From: Plecoglossus altivelis | Lineage: Eukaryota > Chordata > Actinopteri > Osmeriformes > Plecoglossidae | Assembly: GCA_036571765.1 (NCBI GenBank) | Contig: BROE01000007.1 | Location: 6,860,090 to 6,924,089 of the forward strand | Reading direction: 5' to 3' | Length of the DNA: 64,000 bases | In this document: in pieces, positions 38,294 through 49,200 of the stretch | How positions within the stretch are numbered: position 1 is the first letter of the stretch | Layout of the letters: the number at the start of each line of letters is the position of its first letter | Notes under the pieces: generated by a model | Seen by the model: only the letters and a program-made list of their open reading frames with translations | What the model was told of the DNA's origin: nothing | Database searches by the model: none | Position numbers and translations under genes: made by a program

Positions 38294-39711
38294 CAGGTGG
38301 AACACGCCCAGCCACCTCCTGCCCTCCAAACAAGACATTCCAAACAGGTTATTTGTGGCGTACCAGAATGTGGTCCTCCCCTGCCCAGTATGAATGGAAG
38401 GTGTCCAGGGGGGAGAGAGCAGCTCTGGGGAGGTTCCTGCCTCCCCTCCTGTACACCGTGTGACTTTCCCCTTTGTCCTCTGGCACCACTCCAACCACAG
38501 TTGGCGTGTGTAAACACTGCATGCAGTCAACACACATATTTCTCAGAGGAGAGGCTCCTGCTTGTAGTTCTCATTCTTTGTCAGGTTGGATGACTATCAA
38601 AGAGACACAGAGCAAGGGGGGACCAAAAACAAACAGTGTCGGAGGCAGTGTTGGTCGTGTGGGCCAGGGGACGAGAGGGCTAGAGTGACAGCTCACACTG
38701 AGGTGTCACACCTCAAGGCAGTGTGGACTGTTTCAATGGAAGAGTTGACTGACTGAATGACAACGTGTCAGGAGGAGTGGCTATTAATACTGTTGAGCTG
38801 TCACAGAGAGAGCGAGGATGTTTTTATTTTGGCTGACAGTTGGTGTCATGCATAACCGAGAGGGGTCTCTTTGTTCCAGCGTCCTTCATCAGCAAACACT
38901 GTCCATTATGGCTCAGCATTCTGTCTGTCGGTCTGTCTGTCTGTCGGCCGGTCTGTCACTCTTCTTGTCTCTCTTCCTGTCTTCCTCTTTCTCCTGTTTC
39001 CTGTACCTTCAGCTTTGTTTTGGTCTCCCTGTTTCCTTGTGCCTGGCATGCTTTCTCTTCCTGTCTGTTTCTTGCCTTGTCTCACACTCTCTGTCCCCGC
39101 CTCTATCTCTCTCTCTTGATCGCTCTCTCTCTCTCGCTCGCTCTCTCATCCTGTCCCTGTCTCGCTCCCTATCCCCCTCCCTCTCAGCTGGTGGACTTTG
39201 CTATCCCAGCATTCCCTAGACAGCTGTCTGTCCATTCCATCTTTTGAGGGGATAGAATTCCCCACTATCAACACTCCATAGATAGTGCAAAACATTCTGT
39301 CCAGTTGGCTGTTTGATATAGCCTGTGTTGATGTGTCACTCTTATGGAAGGCCCTTCACGCCTCCCTGGAGAATGCTGTTCAGCCCAATAATGTTTTGCC
39401 TTGGAAAGGCCTGTACAGCCACTATAAAACAGAGGTATGGATCATGGAGGGCAGTTTATGGCTTTGTTTGTGGCCTCTACCATGCCTCCTTGTGTCTCTG
39501 TCGCTCTCTCTATCTCCCTCTATCTGTTGTTCTCTATGTCTTCCTTGCTCAGTCACTTTCACTGCTTGTCTGGGCATGTTCATGTCCCTTCATTTACTCA
39601 TACGTACACAAACACACAGTCCATCTCTCGTCTAGAGTCGTAGAATAGACCAGACTGTTCCTGATCAGGGGCAGTAGCACACATGGGCTATTGTCTGTGC
39701 CTTCCAGCTAC

Positions 39712-39768
<57 letters not shown>

Positions 39769-42700
39769 TGAAAAGGAGGCCTAAAACAGGGCTGTGTTTA
39801 TGTCTGTGTATGAACTGTGATGGTAACGGAAAGGCCCACATACCCATTTCCACAGGATCCCCCCTGTTGAGAGTAGAGGCAGGGGAATCCCCTGTTCTCG
39901 TGCCTGGTAATGTGTGAACGGCTTTCCACATGGTGTGTGTGTGCATGTGTGCGCACCTTTGACCCATCACACTCCATGTGATGGAGTGTTAGGGGGGCCT
40001 CTTCGTGGGGAAAGACGTAAGCAAGATCGAAAGGAAGGTGAAGAGAGACGCGGACAGAGGAGACGTGCTATGCGAATGTCTCCACTCCCTGCCTGGAATT
40101 CCTGCATTCCAGTGTTTTCCGCCATAGTGTTATTGGAACACTGTTGTCTCTCTTGATCTCTCTCCACGCCAGGTCATGTGCTCCACAGGTCCCACAGAGT
40201 CCATATGTTCTGTTTGTCCTCAGCTCTGTTCCCACATACACGACTAATCTGAGCAGAGTTTTCTATTCTTTCTGTTCCTTTCCTTTCTTCCTTCCCCAAG
40301 TATGTATGAGTCATTGTTAATGGAGGCTTGGATCGGAGCCATAATCAAGTTAGCAGTGCCGAGTCTCATCAGAGAGACCTGAGCTGTGGTTCCCCAGGAC
40401 CTGTTTCTCTGCCGTGTCTGACCGGGGGCCCTGAAGCCCACAAGGTCACCAGCGTTGTAAAACACACCACCCCACCGTCACAGCCTAGCGCACCGTCTCC
40501 ATGGCTACGCCGCCGATGACTCATCTGCGCTGTACAGAGAAGCATTCCTGTGCTTCCCCGCTGGGAACGCCACAATCCATCATGCTTGACCTTCGACCCT
40601 TTCCTCTACTCCTGCCTACCAGCCCGAGTACACAACAGGGGGTCCAACCTCTATGAGCCAACTAGAGAGAGAAATACGAAGAGAGAGAAATACGAAGAGA
40701 GAGAAATACGAAGAGAGAGAAATATGAAGAGAGAGAAAGATAAAGAGAGAGGGAACTAAAGAGAGAGAGAGAGAGAGAGATTGGAGACATGGTTTGAGGT
40801 CAGATCACAGCGCTCCATCCTAACCTCCACGTGGAGCTCCTGCGTGGTCACAGACAGCAGCTCCCACAGTGCTGTTACGTCCTCCCCATGCTGGCCTCTG
40901 CTGTGCGGCATGTCTGGGAGGTCAGCTGATGGCCTCAGGTCAGGAAGCCCCAGAGCTGCCACGCATGGCAGACATGATGCCACACATGGCAGACATGGTG
41001 CCACACATGGCAGACATGGTGCCACACATGGCAGACATGATGCCACACATGGCAGACATGGTGCCACGCATGGCAGACATGGTGCCACACATGGCAGACA
41101 TGGTGCCACACATGGCAGACATGGTGCCACTCATGGCAGACATGGTGCCACTCATGGCAGACATGGTGCCACACATGGCAGACACGGTGCCACACATGGC
41201 AGACACGGTGCCACACATGGCAGACATGGTGCCACCAGCATCACGCTCTCTCCCTCCACTGATTTCACTGCTGCTTTAGCTTCTTCCTCAGGCTGCACTG
41301 CATCAGTGCACGTGGGCGTAAAGGGTCACGTATGTTGCGCGTTCTTTCCCACAGATTGAGAGGCGTATGGAGATGGTGCGGGTGGTGTCCCACAACACAC
41401 ACAAGAGGATGGTCACGTGTCTGCAGGGGCACATAGGAGCAGAAGCAGAGAAGAGACACGTGAGGATGCTCGCGCACACACACACACACACACACACAAG
41501 CACTGTCACGCTCACACACACACAAGCACTGTCACGCTCACACACACACAAGCACTGTCACACTCACACATGCACACCTCAGAATCAACACGACTACTCC
41601 TAATGCCATTTCAACCTGTCCAGTTTGTAACTCAATCACATAATCATTGACACCAAGTAACCTAACCTTGCATATGAGCGTGATTTAAACCAACATTATG
41701 TTCCCCTGATCAAACATTCTTAATATCCCCAGCTGACCTGTGCTCGGTCACTATGGAGATTGTGTTTTTCACCCCAATCTTTTCTGTGTTCTTTACCTCT
41801 CACTACCCAACATGCACCATTCTGACCCTTCCAGTCCGTACCGCGCCTATATTCAGGAAACGGTCAGGTAAACAAACCCAAAACAACCCAGAAACTCCTG
41901 CCTCCTCTTCATCCATCTGTCCCTGCACCTCCTTGTGTCTGACCCATCATGGTTCTAGGGTTAGTGTTTAGGCGCCGTGTGCATGGCAATGGGCGGGGCC
42001 TGGGCTGTGCTTCATGTTCAACATCATGGATGGTTTGACATGGCAGTAGAGTTTCATATCCCATGACCTCTCTCCTCTTTCAACCCCTTTTCCTTTCCGC
42101 TCCACTCCCTAACCCAGAGACCCTCCTCAACATCACAATCATTCTTGGCTTTCTGTTTAGTCGACTTTAACTAAGAAGGGATTTTTACATCTTTAGGGGG
42201 AAGTTCCGCATAAGGTTTGTTGAGCTTCACCTTTTATCTAATAGATGTCTGTTTTTCTTTCTCTCACAACTATCTATCTACCCACACTCACACACACACA
42301 CACACACACACACACTCTCTCCCACTTACAAACATGCACCATCGCAGAAAAAGCTACCCCTGACAGCGCTTTCTCAGGCCATGGTGGACGGAGGTAATCA
42401 GCTGGGAGAGGAGTCTCTGATTGGGTGAGTGAATGAGTGACATGTCTGACAACCAATCCCCTGCTAGGTAGATGAAACTGTGAACATTTAAGGCCAGGGA
42501 CATGAACATGGGAGGAGTCGTATCGACAGGCCGACAAGCTCCCATAATTGTTGTGTGTTTAGTGGTCTGGTGTATGTTTTTAATACTTTGTAATCAACAA
42601 GGATGCTGTTTCATACTTCACACTTTCATACTGACACTTCACACTGGCAGACACACATGTATACTGTGCTCACCAGAGGGAAGTGAGACTTTAGTCAATG

Positions 42701-43073
42701 TGAATGAGCAGAGAGTGGAGCTGTAGCCACAAGAGTTCATTTAGTGGTGAGTGTCAGCCAGCCCCACTGTGCCCTCAGATGTTGTGCTGGTCCTGTTCCT
42801 CCAGGCTGGGAGTCACATGGCTGGGCCACTAGTCTGGGGTGATGGCATCTGGAACACCTCACTAAGACACTGTCACTGTCATAGTGACAACTGCTAATAG
42901 GTTCATCAGGATAGCATGATCCTCACGCCCTGTGTGTGTATGCGTGTGTGTTGACAGGAAGATGATGGAGGTATGTGGTGAGGCAGAGAACAGGCTTGCG
43001 TCAGAGTTGATGCAACATGAACTGCAACTGGAGAAGGACGTGCTAGACCCTCTCAACCAGCTAGCAGAGGTCA

Positions 43074-43110
<37 letters not shown>

Positions 43111-43938
43111 ACTCACTCACTCACTCACTCACTCACTCACACACACACACACATACACACACACACACACACTGCAGAGGTCATCAGCTCTCTCACAGAC
43201 GCACACAGAGGTCAGCCGCTCACTCTCTCACACCCACACTCTGCAACCATCAGCAGAGTGCTGCACCCTCCCAGCCCTCTCTTCCCCCACTCTAATGAGG
43301 TTAACCTGCTTGATGTGCCTGATGTGTGGAGGTGCTCACTCAGCAGGCTGTGCTGTCCTCAGGTGGACATCCCCAACATCCTGAAGCAGAGGAAGCAGTT
43401 AGCCAAGTTGGTGCTGGACTACGACTCTGCCCGAGCCAGGTCAGCAGGTGTCACCACTGGTCACATGATGAGCAAGCACAGCAGTTGCTGTCGCTCTGTC
43501 TGCTCATAATGGCTTATTGTCTCTCTGTATGTGTCTCTGTCTGTCTGTCTATCTGTCTGTCTCTGTTGCTCTGTCTGCTCATAATGGCTTACTGGCTCTC
43601 TGTGTCTCTGTGTATCTCTCTGTCTCTGTCTCTGTGTGTGTGTCTCTCGCTGTTTGTCTCTGTGTGTCTCTGTCTGTCTCTCTGTATGTGTGTCTCTGTG
43701 TGTGTCTGTCTCTGTCTCTGTCTGTGTGTCTGTGTGTCTCTCTCTGTCTCTGTCTCTCTGTGTGTATCTCTAACTCTCTCTCTGTGTGTGTCTCTTTCTC
43801 TGTCAGATGGTTGCAGGCGACCAAGTCCATAATCTCAGGAACGAACACACAAGCACTGACGGCCAAGGCTGACCTGCTAAAGGAGGAGGTGGATGAAGCC
43901 ATGAACAAAGTGGAGCTCTGCAAGGTAGCTAATCACAC

Positions 43939-44018
<80 letters not shown>

Positions 44019-46239
44019 ATTTCTGCTTGTGATGATCTCCTTGGTGTTGGCACTCATGACTAGTGTGAGAGAGTATGTGTGAGTGCAGGTGTTAGGTCCA
44101 GGAAGGCCAGGCTGGGTGTTTCCCCTGGCTTTCACTGACATGATCCTCACTGTTGTGGGTCTGACTTTTTCTCACAGGACCAACTGGCTGCAGACATGTA
44201 CAACTTCTTCTCAAAAGAAGGGGATTATGCCCGCTACTATGTAATGGTGAGTACTGTGTGTTTGCGTGGTCGTATTACCTGTGGGAAAATCCACAGCTGA
44301 GTTGACCAACACTCAGTGTATCTGAGTGCTGTCTTCTCCCCCCCCTCCCCTAAACTCTCTCTGTTTCTCTCTCTCTTTCTGTGTCTCTCTCTCTTTCTCT
44401 CTCTCTCTCTTTCACAATGTGGGTTCTGTTCCTGTTTCCAGCTCTTAGAAGCCCAAGCTGATTACCATAGGAAATCTCTAACCGTGCTGGAGAGTGTCCT
44501 GCCAACTATCCAAGCACAGCAAGGTACAGCCCCCACCCCAACACACACACACACACACACACTCTCTCTCAGGTACAGCCCCCACCCCAACACACACACA
44601 CACACACACACATGCACACTCTCTCTCAGGTACAGCCCACACCTCAACACACACACACTCTCTCTCTCAGGTACAGCCCACACACACACACACACACACT
44701 CTCAGGTACAGTAACCACCCCAACACACACACACTCTTTCGGGTTCAGCCCACACCCCAACACACACTTTCAGGTACAGCATTCACCCTGACACAAACAC
44801 ACACAATATGAACTGTAAAATATGAACAGAGTCCCGTACAGTATGGACAGTCCTTTACAGTATGGACAGTCCTGTATAGTATGGACAGTCCTTTACAGTA
44901 TAGACAGTCCTGTACAGTATAGACAGTCCTGTACAGTACAGCACCAGTACAGTAGAGGGTAGCAGACTAAAAGGCTCCTTGGTTGTAGAGCATCATCCTA
45001 TTTCCAGATTCTCTCTTTCTCTCTCCTTTTCACAACCAGATTCTGTGGTTGTTCTACAGGGTGGCTTTTTTCCTCAGTAGAACACAGGCGGTCCAAACCA
45101 GACAGGCCTCCCAGCATGTAGCCTATGACTCACACTCTCCTCTCTCTCACACACACACACTTCAAATAATAATACTTTACCCACCTGGTGTTCACCATTC
45201 TCTATCTCTCACACTCACATGTACACACACTCTCACACACACTCCTCAATCATGGCCGTCATCATCCAGTGAGCTGTGTCCTCCTACTGGCCCCCACAGA
45301 CTCGTGGACAGAGAAGCCTGCGTTTGGAACGGGCCTGGACGAGCACCTGAAGAGGAGCAGCAGGGAGATCGCCCTGCCCCTGGAGGCCTGCGTCATGATG
45401 CTGCTAGAGACTGGCATGAAGGAGGAGGTAGGAGGGATGGGAGGGATGGGAAGGAGGAAGGGATGGGTGGGAAGGATGGGAGGGAGGGAGGAAGGAATGA
45501 TGGGAGGGAGGGAGGAAGGAATGATGGGAGGGAGGGAGGAAGGGATGATGGGAGGGAGGGATGGGAGGAAGTGAAGTGAAGTGGGTGGATACCTTCTCAG
45601 TTCTGTAGCTCTCGAGGTGAAACGTGTCACGTTCCCTACTGAAAGTAAAGAGCTTCAAACAGAAACACCTTAAAAGCAACTTTGATGTGGGCGTAAATCC
45701 AAACGTCCCCAAAACAAGCGGAGTGCCGCTCGCAGCCAGACAGAGAGCCTGTAAACCCTGCTGTCTTTGTCTCCCTCTGTCTGCCCCCTCTCTCTGGCTC
45801 CCTGCACTCTTTGTTTCTGTGCTGGGATGGCGATTTATGGTGTTTATGTCCTGACCCCACCGCAGGCTCAATTTAGAACACAATAACAAACTACTTGTGT
45901 CTCATCTATAAATCAGATGTGTGTGAGGCGTGCCTGTATTTGTTCCTTTAGCTCTAAAGTGTGTATGTGTGTGTCCCCTCTCTTTCCACTTCTGACCACA
46001 GTATTTGTCTTCTATTTAGTCTCCAGTGAACAGCTGTTGTCAGTGTGGTGAAAGCCTTTGTGTGTGAAAGTAGAGAGGTTGCTGGCATGTTTGGGATTTT
46101 CTGTGTGTGTGTGGTGGGAGGGGGCTCTCTGTGTTGTGCAGGTGTGTCTACAGGAATGAGGGGCTGTAAAACCATCTTTATATGGGTTTACGACCAGGGT
46201 GCTCAGGTTGTTTGCTGACGGAACACCACAGGCTCATTG

Positions 46240-46277
<38 letters not shown>

Positions 46278-49200
46278 GTGTGCGCATGTTCAGGGTCTGT
46301 TCAGGATTGCTGCCGGAGCCTCCAAGCTGAAGAAGCTGAAGGCAGCTCTGGACTGTTCCACCTCTCAGCTGGAGGAGTTCTACTCTGACCCCCATGCTGT
46401 CGCTGGTACGATCCACCCCCCTCCTGAGACCCCCTGCCCCGTCTCCTGCCCCGCCCCCCTGGGCTGGGCTGGCCTCTGTTTCTACTGATGTGTGCGTTGT
46501 GTTTCCAGGAGCCTTGAAGTCCTACCTGAGAGAGCTACCTGAACCTCTGATGACCTACCAGCTATATGATGAATGGATCCAGGCCTCCAAGTAAGGCAGA
46601 TCAACTGTCTCCTCTCTTTCTTCTTCTCTGATGCTCTACATTGTCATTTCTTATTCTGTGTGCTGTCCTCCTCTCTCCTGTGCCTGTCTCTTCCTCCAGT
46701 GTATCAGAGCCAGACAAGAGACTCCAGGCTCTGTGGGTGGTGTGTGACCAGCTGCCAAAGAACAACAAGGCCAACCTGAGGTCTGTCCAGATACTGCCGC
46801 CTACTTACCCTCCACCCAGTACCCACCCTCCACACAGCACCCACCCTCCACACAGCACCTACCCTCCACCCAGCACCCACCCTCCACACAGCACCCACCC
46901 TCCACACAGCACCTACCCTCCACCCAGCACCTACCCTCCACCCAGCACCTACCCTCCACCCACCCTCCACCCTCCACCCAGCACCCACCCTCCACCCAGC
47001 ACCCACCCTCCACACAGCACCAGCACCCACCCTCCACACAGCACCTACCCTCCACCCAGCACCCACCCTCCACACAGCACCCACCCTCCACACAGCACCT
47101 ACCCTCCGCCCAGCAGCTTATGAGTTATACCACTTTTGATTTTCTTTGTAGTTTTATTCTTTGGTTTGCTGTGTGTGTGCGTGCGTGTGCGTGCAGGTAT
47201 CTGGTGAAGTTCCTGGCCAAGCTGGCCCAGGACAGCGAGGCCAACAAGATGACCCCCAGCAACATTGCCATCGTCCTGGGACCCAACCTGCTGTGGGCCA
47301 AGACCGAAGGGTGAGGGGGGTGTGGGGAGGAGAAGGAAGGGGAGGAGTGGGAGCAGATGAAGAGGGATAAAGGGGTGGCTACATGACTTGTCTGTTATTG
47401 TGTTTGGGATGACAGCACTCTTGCTGAGATGGCTGCTGCTACCTCCGTTCATGTGGTGACCATCATAGAACCCATCATCCAGCATGCTGATTGGTTCTTC
47501 CCTGAAGGTGGGTGTGCTCTAATTGGCTAAATAGCTGTTTGGTAGTCATCTTCTTGTCCCATCACAATAATGCTTTCCCTCCCTTTCCCCCCGCCATTTT
47601 CTGTCTCCCTGTCCAATCCCAGACGTGGAGTTTAACGTGTCGGGCATGTTTGCCATGCCAACACCACCTTCCACCCATGGTAACCACCTCACTGCGCCTG
47701 ACTACGACTGTGGCACAATCGAGAGGAAGAGGCCGGTCAGCATGGTGGGACCAGACAACGACACGCCACGCAAGGACAGGTACGACCTTTCACCCCGGAC
47801 AGGGACACGCCCACTAAACTGCCCCTTCTCACCCCCTGCTATGCTTGCCCTTCACCTCAAACCCCATAATTGCTTCTTAATTGAAATCGTCAGATATTTC
47901 AATTTTCTAACTTGATTGATAATACTGTCATCTGATATTTATTTTGCGGGGTCTTCTAATCTCACTGTGTTTCAAGAGCACTTATTTTAGTTTGGTTCTA
48001 GTCTGTCTCTCTCTCGTTCTTCTATCTCCCTCTCTGGTGGTAGTGAGGATTCACTGGGTGTCTATAATCATGTCTCTGGTGTTTCTCGTCTCCTTTCCTC
48101 TGTCTCACTCTCTCTCTGTCTCGCTCTCCCTCTGACTGTCTGTCTACCTGTCTGTCTCTCTCTCCGTCTCCTCTCTCTGTGTAGCTCCGCTAACAAACAC
48201 TCGGACCATAACCCGCGTAGAGGCAGCAACACTTTAGGTAGAAAGCAGCACGCTTCGCCTACCTTCCAGCCTCCCTTGCCCCCTGTGGAGGCCCCCGGGA
48301 GCCCTGGGCCCCCGGGGGAACCCCAGCTGCAGGGCCCTCTGGGGGGCTTGGCCCTGGAGGGCTGCCAGCCCAGCCTGGCCCTGGGCATGGCAGCCCTGGT
48401 GGCAGCCCAGCAGCTGCTAGCTCAGCACACAGAGGAGATCAGGTAAGGGCTGGAGCTGGACTGGAGCCACCACACACTGCATGGTGACAGCTGCTGCACG
48501 GGGAAGCTACGTTAGATGCTCTTCAGCTTCTGCTCTGTAAACCTGGTCTGTGTCTGCCTGTGTGGGCTGAAGGAAAGGAAGCTGCAGACAAGTCTAGTCA
48601 GTCTTGTCAAGTTGCAGGACTAGCTGAGTCCCTTCTTTAACCCGGCCGCTTGTTTAGGCTTCCCACATCTCTAACTGCATTTTCCATCAGCATGGTGAAC
48701 GTTCATGTTGGCCAAGCAGGTCTTAGGCCAGCAGGCCAGCCCACAGGAACAGCACAACAATGGCTGCTGTCATTTCCAGCATTCTCCCAAGGACCCCACT
48801 CCTCCTCAGCCAGTCTGCCCTGCGCTGTGAAACACTGCAGTCAGCAGAACCGGACTGAGCTGCCCCCCCCCCCCCTTCCTTGCTGCCCTTACGTAACCCC
48901 GCTACTTAAGAGCCTCTTTGAATCGTTCCGTGAAAGGATTCTATTGAGCAGCAGGCTTCTCCGATCCAGACAGATAGTTCAATTGATCTGTAATTTGCCT
49001 GGGTTGAAAGGGGGAAATGGGCGCGCACAGCAGCCAAGGCTAAGACTAAGACCATGACTGTTTTGTAATGCATGGCCAGTGACACAGTCTGTATGTCTTA
49101 CTTGTTTTTGGTTGTTTTCGGGGAGGTTCTCTGTAACACAGTGAAGGGGGTCTGAGGTCTTGTGTTGGTCCTGTCCCTGTGTGTCCAGCAACCCAAAGCT

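Noticed and set aside
40869..41359. Plus-strand 192- and 136-codon repeat frames
   Set aside because: They are repeat translation inside an intron; the real exon 3 starts at 41355 in its own frame.
46641..47123. 160-codon Pro/Ser/Thr frame after arhgap17 exon 13
   Set aside because: Exon 13 joins exon 14 in frame at matching phase without it, and the stretch is a 17-bp minisatellite.
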